From Peribacillus huizhouensis (GTDB lineage Bacteria; Bacillota; Bacilli; Bacillales; DSM-1321), in assembly GCF_014138605.1 (NCBI RefSeq), contig NZ_JACJHX010000001.1, forward strand, positions 310,001-374,000: 64,000 bases of DNA, in the 5' to 3' direction. Below, one piece after another: positions 1 through 7,511 of this stretch. The position numbers and the translations under genes are program-made. Below the pieces are notes generated by a model. It was not told where the DNA came from. It ran no database searches and saw only the letters and a list, made by a program, of their open reading frames with translations. Position 1 is the stretch's first letter. Each line of letters opens with the position of its first letter.

Positions 1-249
1 TAGCGCCCCAATTTCTATCCCCTTTTTTTGATTGGGGCCAATTCTTGTAGTTACCTTATCTATTGACACTAATTCCAAGTATGGATTAAACCCAATATAT
101 GAGTACCTCCCATTGTCATGATGAGAAGGTGAGCTTTCTAATAGAAATTTCTTCCCACCTGGAAGCTTTCGGAAAATAGAGATTGGTGTATGAATATCCC
201 CTTCAACAGTCACCTTTTTGAATGTCAATTTCCTTCTTTCACTTGTCAT
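1..249 (-). CDS. trpE: Anthranilate synthase component I, 5' part (partial)
   Basis: TrpE converts chorismate and ammonia or glutamine to anthranilate, the first committed step of tryptophan synthesis. Only the first 83 codons are in the window. The protein starts at ATG 249 behind a purine-rich AAGGGGGG Shine-Dalgarno. The N-terminal pattern FLLES followed by GRYSYIG is typical of the TrpE N-terminal domain, which carries the feedback tryptophan site (LLES). PabB is a related alternative, but two Trp-specific T-boxes just upstream argue for TrpE. It is probably the first gene of a trp operon continuing to the left. In B. subtilis the trp operon is elsewhere and is TRAP-regulated, so both location and regulation differ here. 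Confidence 0.85.
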   Translation of the reverse strand, partial: MTSERRKLTFKKVTVEGDIHTPISIFRKLPGGKKFLLESSPSHHDNGRYSYIGFNPYLELVSIDKVTTRIGPNQKKGIEIGAL

Positions 250-280
250 GTTATCCCCCCTTAAAAAATGGCTCCGTTAA

Positions 281-352
281 ACTTGCCTGTTGATTGAAAC
301 GAAAGGCGTTCGCTTCCCACTCCAATCAACATAGTGCCAAAATCAACAATGA
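281..352 (-). repeat. Family B, minimal copy in the trp leader
   Basis: CTGTTGATTGAAACG ... CTCCAATCAACATAGTGCC. It lies between the last T-box terminator and trpE, so it is transcribed in the trp mRNA. GTTGATT / AATCAAC can pair. Confidence 0.65.
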
Positions 353-365
353 GCTTGGTCATAGC

Positions 366-722
366 CTAAAAAACAAAAAAGTCCTCTGCATACACAATTT
401 TTGTGTATGCAGAGGACGATTCATTTACCGCGGTGCCACCTCAGCTTGAGGATGTCTCGAATGGGTATAACTCTTACCCTATACATACAAGTGTCAATTA
501 CAACACTGTATATACGGCTTAGTCTAACCCATCAGTTGGACATCCTCCTCTTTTCCAGTATAAGAAGATCCTTATACTAGTACCCGGTAACGGTGGAAGC
601 CGTGTTCCTCTACTAATTGTTCAAGGAACCTCTCACAAGTCCATTCCCCTTTTCATATCGTACCGGCTCCCACCATCCCGGCTCTCTGTTACGCATCTGA
701 AAAGGCTACTCTTCTTGATCAT
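366..722 (-). promoter_or_regulatory. T-box riboswitch 2 (proximal, Trp) of trpE
   Basis: Read on the minus strand, this is a complete T-box leader. It has an AGTAG / GAGAGCCGG Stem I start near 710-675, and a specifier loop with a TGG (Trp) triplet at 643-641 in the context GAATGGACT. The T-box antiterminator sequence AGGTGGCACCGCG lies at about 441-429. A strong terminator hairpin at 381-417 is followed by a T-rich run. Uncharged tRNA-Trp would pair with the specifier and the T-box to block termination. It lies directly upstream of trpE and downstream of a second T-box. Motifs are seen; tRNA-Trp specificity is inferred from the triplet. Confidence 0.9.
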
Positions 723-756
723 CGAATTGTCATATAATATTTTCAAAAAACACAAA

Positions 757-1000
757 AAGGGCCCCCATCCAAAAGGACGAGGAACCCGTGGTACCACCTT
801 TATTAGCTCGAAAGCTCACTTTACAGCATCAGTTAGAATGCCTGTCTCAAATAACGATGAGACGTTCCGCCAAAGCCTACTTTACATTTCGGTTTGGAGC
901 TCAGAAGCCCATTCGCTTATAGTTGCTCACCGATTTACACCAACCACCGGCTCTCTATAGAACAAACAATAAGGTACTCTTCTTCTTCAACGCTTTATAT
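757..1000 (-). promoter_or_regulatory. T-box riboswitch 1 (distal, Trp) of trpE
   Basis: This is a second T-box leader in tandem with the first, on the minus strand. A GAGAGCCGG Stem I start lies near 957-949. The specifier TGG is at 911-909 in the context GAATGGGCT. The T-box core AAAGGTGGTACCACGG is at about 803-787. A terminator hairpin (about 763-788, with the TCC-TTTT-GGA apex) is followed by a TTTTT run. The open frame at 715-960 on the other strand is an artefact of this RNA. Tandem T-boxes in trp leaders are known from some Firmicutes; two terminators in series should sharpen the response to tryptophan shortage. Confidence 0.88.
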
Positions 1001-1017
1001 TCGTTTTAATAATTATT

Positions 1018-1046
1018 ATCTTAAATTGAATAAAACACTTTGTCAA
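1018..1046 (-). promoter_or_regulatory. Sigma-A promoter of the trp leader
   Basis: On the minus strand a perfect -35 TTGACA (1046-1041) is followed after 17 bp by TAAGAT (1023-1018). Transcription would start near 1011, giving a leader of about 760 nt that contains both T-boxes before trpE. The promoter lies in the short gap after the yktA stop. Confidence 0.75.
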
Positions 1047-1061
1047 CATTTTTTGGAAAAT

Positions 1062-1337
1062 TTATTTTTTTAAAGTAATCCAGCCACCATCTTCTATTTC
1101 TTTAGCTCTTTTTAAAACTAAGTACGCTGAATACCCGCTACTAACTTGGAATTCATCCGTATAGTTTTTCTCATCAGCTTTACCGGGAACAATTTCTTTA
1201 AATCGTCTGTAAGTTTTCATAAAGTCTTCTTTACTTACACGACTTTCATAAGCTTTCTCAACACTTTCAAAAAATTTTATTACATCGACTATTTCATCTG
1301 TACTCCAAGTATAATCCATTGGATATTGATATTCCAT
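1062..1337 (-). CDS. yktA: UPF0223 family protein YktA
   Basis: A 91-residue soluble protein of the UPF0223 family, whose function is not established. The start MEYQYPMDYTWST and the motif RRFKEIVPGKA followed by SGYSAY match what I remember of B. subtilis YktA almost residue for residue, and the length fits. The ATG at 1337 follows an AGGTGATT-type ribosome site. In B. subtilis yktA also neighbours speA. Here the nitronate monooxygenase gene sits between them, with a 58-bp gap. No membrane segment or catalytic motif is visible. Confidence 0.88.
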   Translation of the reverse strand: MEYQYPMDYTWSTDEIVDVIKFFESVEKAYESRVSKEDFMKTYRRFKEIVPGKADEKNYTDEFQVSSGYSAYLVLKRAKEIEDGGWITLKK

Positions 1338-1395
1338 TTATAATCACCTGCCATATTTATTTTTATCGAAAATTTTCGCGTGGATCGATATTTAA

Positions 1396-2355
1396 CTATT
1401 TTGCCCATTTTCTTCTAGTTTCTTCCGCTTCTGAAATGATCCTTTCGAATAAATCAGCCGTAGTGGGAATATCACGAATCAATCCAAGTGTTTGCCCTGC
1501 CCAACCGAATCCTTCATCTGGCTCACCATCAATAATGAATCGCTTATTAGCCTTTCCGCTTATGTAATCTTTTAATGAGTCATACCCCAGGTTTTCCTGT
1601 TCAATTTTCAAAATGTTCTCTGTCCAGCTATTCGAAATAGCTCGGGCAGGCGCTCCAATCGATCGCTTAATTACGACTGTATCATATTCATTTCCTAGAA
1701 CCAATGATTTTTTATAGGCTTCGCTCGCATGGATACATTCTTTTGTAGCAATGAATCTCGTTCCCATCTCTATTCCTTCTGCACCTAGCGCAAGCGCAGC
1801 CATTAACCCCCTACCATCAGCAATACCTCCTGAAGCAATGACAGGTATCGAAACTGCGTCAACGACCTGTGGAATTAACACCATTGTACCTATATCATCC
1901 CTGCCAAGATGTCCACCACCTTCCTGACCGACAACCATAACGGCGTCCGCGCCAATCTCTTCTGCTTTTTCCGCTTGTCTTCTAGCAGCAACAAGTACTA
2001 ACTTCTTTATATGAACTCCCTGTAAAAGCTTAAAAAACGGTGTAGGATTTCCTCCAGTTACGGAAACAACGTCAATTCCTTCTTGCAGGGCTGCTTCAAG
2101 CATATGCTCATACGGTCTGCCATGCTGACCAATTGCAAAATTTACACCAAACGGCTTATTTGTCATTGTTTTAGTTTTCCGGATCTCAGCACGTAACAAG
2201 TCTGGTGTAGCTATAGACATTGCGGTTATTTGGCCAAGACCACCTGCATTCGATACAGCCGCCGCAAGGTCTGCATATGCTAAGTATGCAAGTCCTCCCT
2301 GGACAATTGGATATTGAATTCCTAATAGTTCAGTCACTCTTGTCTCCCATTTCAT
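1396..2355 (-). CDS. Nitronate monooxygenase (NPD family, FMN-dependent)
   Basis: A 319-residue TIM-barrel flavoprotein of the 2-nitropropane dioxygenase / nitronate monooxygenase family, predicted to be cytoplasmic. These enzymes oxidise alkyl nitronates, often the toxin propionate 3-nitronate. Motifs in order are IVQGGLAYLA near the N-terminus, GQEGGGHLG with the family histidine in the middle, and the FMN phosphate-binding segments IASGGIADGRG and MGTRF. Start ATG 2355 follows GGGGG at good spacing. The related enoyl-ACP reductase FabK is the main alternative; no fab genes are nearby to support it. Confidence 0.8.
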   Translation of the reverse strand: MKWETRVTELLGIQYPIVQGGLAYLAYADLAAAVSNAGGLGQITAMSIATPDLLRAEIRKTKTMTNKPFGVNFAIGQHGRPYEHMLEAALQEGIDVVSVTGGNPTPFFKLLQGVHIKKLVLVAARRQAEKAEEIGADAVMVVGQEGGGHLGRDDIGTMVLIPQVVDAVSIPVIASGGIADGRGLMAALALGAEGIEMGTRFIATKECIHASEAYKKSLVLGNEYDTVVIKRSIGAPARAISNSWTENILKIEQENLGYDSLKDYISGKANKRFIIDGEPDEGFGWAGQTLGLIRDIPTTADLFERIISEAEETRRKWAK

Positions 2356-2589
2356 ACATTATCCCCCTAATCTACAAATGACCTCTAAATCGAGTTTATC
2401 AACACGCAAATAATTAAGCCTACATTTACTTATACTATCATTTAATGTCCTCTAATTTTTATGAAAAAGTTCCATTACACTAAGTTCAAAGAACACTGAC
2501 TAATAATTATTCTTTTCAAATAATATTGCGCATGATATAATTCATTTGTTTTCTTAATTATAAATATCTAGAAGAGGGGTAATAAACAA

Positions 2590-4047
2590 TTGTCACAGAA
2601 CGAAACTCCTTTATTCACAAGTTTAGTGAACCATGCCAAGAAAAAACCTATCCAGTTTCATATTCCTGGTCATAAAAAAGGGCAGGGAATGGATCCTGAA
2701 TTCCGTGAATTCATTGGCGATAATGCATTATCGATTGATTTAATTAACATCGCACCTTTAGATGATCTTCATAGTCCAAAAGGGGTGATCAAGCAAGCTC
2801 AAGAACTAGCCGCAGAGGCATTTGGTGCTGATCACACGTTTTTTTCCGTACAAGGAACAAGTGGAGCGATCATGACAATGGTTATGACAGTTTGTGGGCC
2901 TGGTGATAAAATACTTGTACCCAGAAATGTGCATAAGTCGATTATGTCAGCGATTGTTTTTTCTGGTGCGATCCCAATCTTCATAACTCCTGAAATAGAT
3001 AAAAACCTTGGTATTTCCCATGGGATTACAATAGATTCAGTCGAAAAAGCATTGAGAGAGAATCCAGATGCAAAAGGTCTTCTTGTTATTAACCCGACGT
3101 ATTTCGGAGTATCTGCTGATTTAAAGAAAATTGTTGAATTGGCACATTCTTATCAAATTCCAGTTCTTGTTGATGAGGCTCATGGGGTTCATATACACTT
3201 CCATGATGAATTACCTTTATCAGCTATGCAAGCAGGAGCGGATATGGCTGCAACAAGCGTACATAAGCTTGGCGGCTCAATGACACAAAGCTCGATATTA
3301 AACGTTAAAGAAGGACTTGTTTCAGCTAATCGTGTTCAATCAATCATAAGCATGTTAACAACAACTTCTACGTCATATATTCTGCTTGCTTCTCTTGATA
3401 CAGCAAGAAAACGTTTAGCAACAGAAGGGTATAGCTTGATTGACCGCTCTATTAAACTAGCGGATCAGTTGCGAGCTGATATAAATAAAATTCCATTCCT
3501 GCATTGCGTTGGAAAAGAAATTATCGGATCACCAGCCACCTTTGATTACGATCCTACAAAACTAATTATTTCGGTTAAAGATCTCGGCATTTCTGGCTAT
3601 GAGGTCGAGAAATGGTTACGTGAAAAGTACAATATTGAGGTCGAGCTTTCTGATTTATATAACATCCTATGTATTATTACGAATGGTGACACGAAGCAAG
3701 AAGCAAATATCCTATTGCAAGCATTACAAGACCTATCAAATGAGTTTAAACATCTTGCTGCAAACGGGAACAAGCATATCGAAGTCCTGCTCCCAACAAT
3801 TCCTGTTCTCGCTCTATCTCCTAGAGAAGCATTTTACTCTGATACAGAAGTAGTAGCGATTGATGAATCTGTCGGCCGAATCATTGCCGAGTTTATCATG
3901 GTGTACCCACCCGGAATCCCTATTTTCATTCCAGGTGAAATCATTACCCAGGAAAACATTGATTATATTAAAGCGAATATGGAAGTGGGCTTGCCCGTTC
4001 AAGGTCCCGAAGATCCTAATCTTCAATACTTGAGAGTGATAAAGTGA
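2590..4047 (+). CDS. speA: Arginine decarboxylase (PLP-dependent, fold type I)
   Basis: SpeA decarboxylates arginine to agmatine, the first step of the B. subtilis route to putrescine and spermidine. The 485-residue protein has the Orn/Lys/Arg decarboxylase major domain, with IPGHKKGQG near residue 25, DEAHGVH and the PLP-lysine motif SVHKLGGS, then the C-terminal domain. B. subtilis SpeA is about 490 residues. It starts at TTG 2590 behind GAAGAGGGG. The position next to SR1 and pdhD matches B. subtilis and favours SpeA over the paralogue YaaO. Its last codons and TGA stop are read from the first base pairs of a family A repeat (GATAAAGTGA). Confidence 0.88.
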   Translation: MSQNETPLFTSLVNHAKKKPIQFHIPGHKKGQGMDPEFREFIGDNALSIDLINIAPLDDLHSPKGVIKQAQELAAEAFGADHTFFSVQGTSGAIMTMVMTVCGPGDKILVPRNVHKSIMSAIVFSGAIPIFITPEIDKNLGISHGITIDSVEKALRENPDAKGLLVINPTYFGVSADLKKIVELAHSYQIPVLVDEAHGVHIHFHDELPLSAMQAGADMAATSVHKLGGSMTQSSILNVKEGLVSANRVQSIISMLTTTSTSYILLASLDTARKRLATEGYSLIDRSIKLADQLRADINKIPFLHCVGKEIIGSPATFDYDPTKLIISVKDLGISGYEVEKWLREKYNIEVELSDLYNILCIITNGDTKQEANILLQALQDLSNEFKHLAANGNKHIEVLLPTIPVLALSPREAFYSDTEVVAIDESVGRIIAEFIMVYPPGIPIFIPGEIITQENIDYIKANMEVGLPVQGPEDPNLQYLRVIK

Positions 4048-4440
4048 AACTTCCATCAGTGGGGGTTCCGCTGATGGTTAGTTGAACCAATCGTGGATTT
4101 ACAGGCTGTTTACACTTCTTGTACCTTTACAATAAGCAAATTTTACAGCCTGTTAAACCGGGATAAAGTGATACTTCCATCAGTGGGGGTTTCGCTGATG
4201 GTTAGTTGAACCAATCGGGGATTTACAGGCTGTTTACACTTCTTGTACCTTTACAATAAGCAAATTTTACAGCCTGTTAAACCGGGATAAAGTGAAACTT
4301 CCATCAGTGGGGGGTTCCACTGATGGTTAGTTGAACCAATCGGGGATTTACAGGCTGTTTACACTTCTTGTACCTTTACAATAAGCAAATTTTACAGCCT
4401 GTTAAACCGGGATAAAGTGAAACTTCCATCAGTGGGGGTT
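4041..4440. repeat. 124-bp tandem repeat array 1 (three units plus a head)
   Basis: Near-identical units begin with AAAGTGA at 4041, 4165, 4289 and 4414, spaced 124, 124 and 125 bp. Each unit carries an inverted pair CCATCAG / CTGATGG around a G-run, a middle part with ACAGGCTGT and its partner ACAGCCTGT, and ends in ACCGGGATA. Units differ at a handful of bases. The fourth head runs directly into the first SR1 module. The ends match the dispersed family A repeat of this window, so this looks like local amplification of a family A derivative. Confidence 0.9.
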
Positions 4441-4582
4441 CCACTGATTGTTAGTCCCATACTACCATCACTAAGATCTTTGCTTTTGCTTCTATCAATC
4501 GATAATACGATACCGATTGGTAAGATACAGTAAAACTTCAAACCACTTGACTTCTTGGCATTCTTTTCGAATTAATAATATA

Positions 4583-4812
4583 AAAATAAGGCTAACCATC
4601 TGGTTAGCCTCTTATTTTTATAAAGATCATCATTAAAATTCTACTAATTCATCTTCTTCTTTTTTACTATCGCAGTGGTTGCAAAGCGCATAAAGTACAC
4701 TCACTTTTTCATCTTCGAAATGTTCAACTGTTCCATTACATGTTTGACAAACTATTGTACCCATTTCTAAAACTCCCCTCAAACTAAATTGAAAACGCTT
4801 TAACAACTTATT
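4583..4812 (-). ncRNA. sr1: SR1 dual-function RNA, copy 1
   Basis: A short independent transcription unit. Its promoter is TTGAAT (4847-4842), 17 bp, TATTAT (4824-4819), so the start is near 4812. The end is a symmetrical hairpin (GGCTAACCA / TGGTTAGCC) with flanking A and T runs at 4583-4620. The inferred RNA is about 230 nt; B. subtilis SR1 is about 205 nt and lies at the same place, between pdhD and speA. SR1 there base-pairs with ahrC mRNA and also encodes the peptide SR1P. Homology rests on the peptide and synteny; pairing with ahrC cannot be tested here. Confidence 0.8.
4633..4764 (-). CDS. sr1P: GapA-binding peptide SR1P, copy 1
   Basis: A 43-residue peptide starting MGTIVCQTCNGTVEHFEDEK, with two CxxC pairs (Cys6/Cys9 and Cys28/Cys31) that look like a small metal-binding knuckle. 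This is the SR1P family pattern. In B. subtilis SR1P binds glyceraldehyde-3-phosphate dehydrogenase GapA and stabilises the gapA operon mRNA through RNase J1. I chose ATG 4764 rather than an upstream in-frame start because GAGGGGAG lies just before it and the family starts at MGT. rnjA, the reported partner, is 12 kb away in this window. Confidence 0.85.
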   Translation of the reverse strand: MGTIVCQTCNGTVEHFEDEKVSVLYALCNHCDSKKEEDELVEF

Positions 4813-4847
4813 AACTTCATAATAATATAACACAATTAATAATTCAA
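4790..4847 (-). promoter_or_regulatory. SR1 copy 1 promoter and cre-like operator
   Basis: The -35 TTGAAT and -10 TATTAT are 17 bp apart. Just after the predicted start, 4803-4790 reads TTAAAGCGTTTTCA, which matches the CcpA operator consensus TGWAARCGYTWNCW at 13 of 14 positions. A cre here would block initiation or early elongation. B. subtilis SR1 is repressed by CcpN and, more weakly, by CcpA; no CcpN site was assigned. Confidence 0.65.
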
Positions 4848-5212
4848 GTATTAATTGTATGTCACATTTATTTTTTTAATACGCGACATACGATGTGGAA
4901 AGTACATAAAAGATTAAGTATTATTATGCATCAAACAATTAATTTACGACTTTTATTTTTATTACAAATTTTTGAGAGTACATAAAGTGAAACTTCAAAC
5001 TGTGAGGATTTTATTGCCTGTTAAACCGGGATAAAGTGAAACTTCAATCGGTGGGGAGTTGCTTTATTCCCCACTGATTGTTAGTCGGTATACTACTATC
5101 ACTAAGATCTTTGCTTTTGCTTCTATCAATCGATAATACGATACCAATTGGTAAGTTACAGTAAAACTTCAAACCACTTGCCTTATTGGCATTTTTTTCT
5201 AATTAATAATAT
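4848..5212. other. Spacer between SR1 copies 1 and 2
   Basis: No gene is seen. The left part (to about 5022) is AT-rich and is repeated almost identically after copies 2 and 3. The right part holds a family A fragment (AAAGTGAAACTTCAATCGG at about 5034) and the left flank of the next SR1 module, with the ACTGATTGTTAGTC and CAATCGATAATACGATACC segments that precede all three copies. Confidence 0.8.
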
Positions 5213-5443
5213 AAAAATAAGGCTAACCATCTGGTTAGCCTCTTATTTTTATATAGATCATCATTAAAATTCTACTAATTCATCTTCTTCTTTTTTACTA
5301 TCGCAGTGGTTGCAAAGCGCATAAAGTACACTCACTTTTTCATCTTCGAAATGTTCAACTGTTCCATTACATGTTTGACAAACTATTGTACCCATTTCTA
5401 AAACTCCCCTCAAACTAAATTGAAAACGCTTTAACAACTTATT
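5213..5443 (-). ncRNA. sr1: SR1 dual-function RNA, copy 2
   Basis: This has the same layout as copy 1: promoter TTGAAT (5478-5473) and TATTAT (5455-5450) with 17 bp between them, inferred start near 5443, peptide ORF, and the GGCTAACCA / TGGTTAGCC terminator at 5213-5251. The transcribed part is essentially identical to copy 1; differences gather in the flanks. The distance between copies 1 and 2 is 631 bp. Confidence 0.8.
5264..5395 (-). CDS. sr1P: GapA-binding peptide SR1P, copy 2
   Basis: A 43-residue peptide with the same amino-acid sequence as copy 1, including both CxxC pairs, starting at ATG 5395 behind GAGGGGAG. Complete identity at protein level, with an intact ribosome site, promoter and terminator, means either a very recent duplication, gene conversion or selection to keep several doses. 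Function is inferred from B. subtilis SR1P. Confidence 0.85.
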   Translation of the reverse strand: MGTIVCQTCNGTVEHFEDEKVSVLYALCNHCDSKKEEDELVEF

Positions 5444-5478
5444 AACTTCATAATAATATAACACAATTAATAATTCAA
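5421..5478 (-). promoter_or_regulatory. SR1 copy 2 promoter and cre-like operator
   Basis: TTGAAT (5478-5473), 17 bp, TATTAT (5455-5450). The cre-like box TTAAAGCGTTTTCA is at 5434-5421, at the same offset as in copy 1. Confidence 0.65.
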
Positions 5479-5663
5479 GTATTAATTGTATGTCACATTT
5501 ATTTTTTTAATATCCGACATACGATATGGAAAGTACATAAAAGATTAGGTATTATTATGCATCAAACAATTAATTTACGATTTTTATTTTTATTACAAAT
5601 TTTTGAGAGTAAATAAAGTGAAACTTCAAACTGTGAGGATTTTATTGCCTGTTAAACCGGGAT

Positions 5664-5910
5664 AAAGTGATACTTCCATCAGTGGGGGTTCCGCTGATGG
5701 TTAGTTGAACCAATCGGGGATTTCAGGCTGTCTACCCTTCTTTTACCTTTACAATAAGCAAATTTTACAGCCTGTTAAACCGGGATAAAGTGAATCTTCC
5801 ATCAGTGGAGGTTTCGCTGATGGTTAGTTGAACCAATCGGGGATTTACAGGCTGTTTACACTTCTTTTACCTTTACAATAAGCAAATTTTACAGCCTGTT
5901 AAACCGGGAT
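5664..5910. repeat. 124-bp tandem repeat array 2 (two units)
   Basis: Units begin with AAAGTGA at 5664 and 5787, and the next head is at 5911. They are the same 123-124 bp unit as in the first array (CCATCAG / CTGATGG, ACAGGCTGT / ACAGCCTGT), with a few substitutions such as TTTTACC for TTGTACC. This array explains why SR1 copies 2 and 3 are 878 bp apart while copies 1 and 2 are 631 bp apart. Confidence 0.9.
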
Positions 5911-6088
5911 AAAGTGAAACTTCAATCGGTGGGGAGTTGCTTTATTCCCCACTGATTGTTAGTCGGTATACTACTATCACTAAGATCTTTGCTTTTGCTT
6001 CTATCAATCGATAATACGATACCGATTGGTAAGATACAGTGAAACTTCAAACCACTTGCCTTCTTGGCATTCTTTTCGAATTAATAAT

Positions 6089-6321
6089 ATAAAAATAAGG
6101 CTAACCATCTGGTTAGCCTCTTATTTTTATAAAGATCATCATTAAAGTTCTACTAATTCGTCTTCTTCTTTTTTACTATCGCAGTGGTTGCAAAGCGCAT
6201 AAAGTACACTCACTTTTTCATCTTCGAAATGTTCAATTGTTCCATTACATGTTTGACAAACTATTGTACCCATTTCTAAAACTCCCCTCAAACTAAATTG
6301 AAAACGCTTTAACAACTTATT
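6089..6321 (-). ncRNA. sr1: SR1 dual-function RNA, copy 3
   Basis: Third unit: promoter TTGAAT (6356-6351), 17 bp, TATTAT (6333-6328), start near 6321, same terminator at 6089-6130. It is the copy nearest pdhD and so may be the ancestral one, since B. subtilis has a single SR1 next to the pdh operon; that is inference. Confidence 0.8.
6142..6273 (-). CDS. sr1P: GapA-binding peptide SR1P, copy 3
   Basis: A 43-residue SR1P with two changes from copies 1 and 2: Val13 to Ile and the last residue Phe43 to Leu. Both are conservative. The CxxC pairs and the FEDEKVSVLY core are intact. ATG 6273 follows GAGGGGAG. A longer in-frame ORF up to 6360 is not used because it would run through the promoter. 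Confidence 0.85.
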   Translation of the reverse strand: MGTIVCQTCNGTIEHFEDEKVSVLYALCNHCDSKKEEDELVEL

Positions 6322-6356
6322 AACTTCATAATAATATAACACAATTAATAATTCAA
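6299..6356 (-). promoter_or_regulatory. SR1 copy 3 promoter and cre-like operator
   Basis: TTGAAT and TATTAT with a 17-bp spacer. The cre-like box TTAAAGCGTTTTCA is at 6312-6299. Conserved in all three copies. Confidence 0.65.
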
Positions 6357-6494
6357 GCATTAATTGTATGTCACATTTATTTTTTTAATACGCGCCATAC
6401 AATGTGGAAAGTAAATAAAAGATTAGGTATTATTTATGCATCAAACAATTAATTTACGACTTTTATTTTTATTACAAATTTTTGAGAGTACATA

Positions 6495-6545
6495 AAGTGA
6501 AACTTCATACTGCGGGGATTTTATTGATCGTTTATGCAGGATAAA
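6495..6545. repeat. Family A repeat, short copy
   Basis: The two ends of family A are fused: AAAGTGAAACTTCA at the left and TTTATGCAGGATAAAA at the right, with the hairpin middle missing. It closes the SR1 amplified region. Confidence 0.6.
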
Positions 6546-6679
6546 AATATACAATTAAATTAATTTATTCCTTACACGGTCAAGGAGGTTCATATTCTTT
6601 GGAATGATTATTTCGTAACCGTTTTCCTAAAGTCCATTTATATTTTTAAAAATGAAATTCTTTTGTCCGTAGTTTTCCT

Positions 6680-6928
6680 CTATGTAATTGGTAAAATTGT
6701 TTGTAGCAAAACTTGAATAATTGCATAACAGGCTAAACTTACACCAGTAACGATCCATGTTTGTTTATTCGATTTTAAGATAACCTTACCTATATATATC
6801 GCTAAGTATGAAAAGATAAAGAACATCAACACTTTAAACAAAAACTTATCATGCATTGAAAGCCATTCAACAACAGTATACCCGCTCCATACAATTAATT
6901 GAAAAAGAAACACTACGTAATTCTTCAA
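6680..6928 (-). CDS. Small membrane protein of unknown function
   Basis: I do not recognise this 82-residue protein. It has about three hydrophobic segments, roughly residues 4-20, 30-50 and 58-78, separated by short charged loops, so it is probably an integral membrane protein. The start would be TTG 6928, with GGAG 8-10 bases upstream; the unusual start lowers confidence. It lies alone between the SR1 cluster and the pdh operon. B. subtilis has slp near this position, but I see no resemblance to it. Confidence 0.5.
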   Translation of the reverse strand: MKNYVVFLFQLIVWSGYTVVEWLSMHDKFLFKVLMFFIFSYLAIYIGKVILKSNKQTWIVTGVSLACYAIIQVLLQTILPIT

Positions 6929-7147
6929 TCAACTCAACTCCAGTCAAATGAAATGGACAGCATTATATATACCAGAAACAGTTAATCGTAATATAGAGTC
7001 AAGACCAGCTTTTTAGAAAAGTATTGTATTTAATTTATCCCCATCCAAACATTTTAAACGCTTTTATTCTTAATAGAGGCTGTACTTCTAATTGTGTGAC
7101 CCATTATATGTAACATATCAATAATTATGATTCATATTATTTATAAG

Positions 7148-7425
7148 AATCCAATGGGGCTTTTCCTTCATCCCGACTATTGGTTAATCTCGTTCTAGTG
7201 TCTTTAATACCTTCGCGCACCTAGATAAAGTAGATACTACGAACATACAGACTTAGTACACTGTGTCCTTAGGTCTTCTTCTATGTGCCCCCTACAACTT
7301 GTGTGTGCAAAGTTTCATGTATCTCACCAATCGGCCATATACGGGTAGTTTATCCCTTACCTTCATTAAGTTCCTCATACGCTTGTGATTTGGGGTCTCT
7401 ATTAATGCGGGATAAATACCATTAA
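7148..7425. repeat. Family A repeat, degenerate full-length copy
   Basis: The order of family A modules is kept (CATCCCGACTATTGG, CACCAATCGG, TTTATCCC, TTAATGCGGGATAAA), but with many mismatches that break the hairpins. There is no gene in 6929-7467. It suggests that family A has been present long enough to decay. Confidence 0.6.
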
Positions 7426-7465
7426 AAATGAGAAGTGCTTTCTCTTTACATGCATATTACCGAAA

Positions 7466-7507
7466 AAAAAAAACACATCCGAAATAGATCGGATGTGTTT
7501 TTTTTGT
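7466..7507 (-). terminator. Terminator of the pdh operon
   Basis: A hairpin ACACATCCGA / TCGGATGTGT with a short loop, followed on the minus strand by a long T run. It lies just after the pdhD stop. Confidence 0.9.
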
Positions 7508-7511
7508 TTTG

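Noticed and set aside
715-960. 81-codon plus-strand ORF
   Set aside because: It lies antisense to the distal T-box and has no ribosome site; the T-box motifs explain the sequence.
1396-2355. Enoyl-ACP reductase FabK
   Set aside because: Same superfamily, but the motifs fit nitronate monooxygenase as well and there is no fab context.
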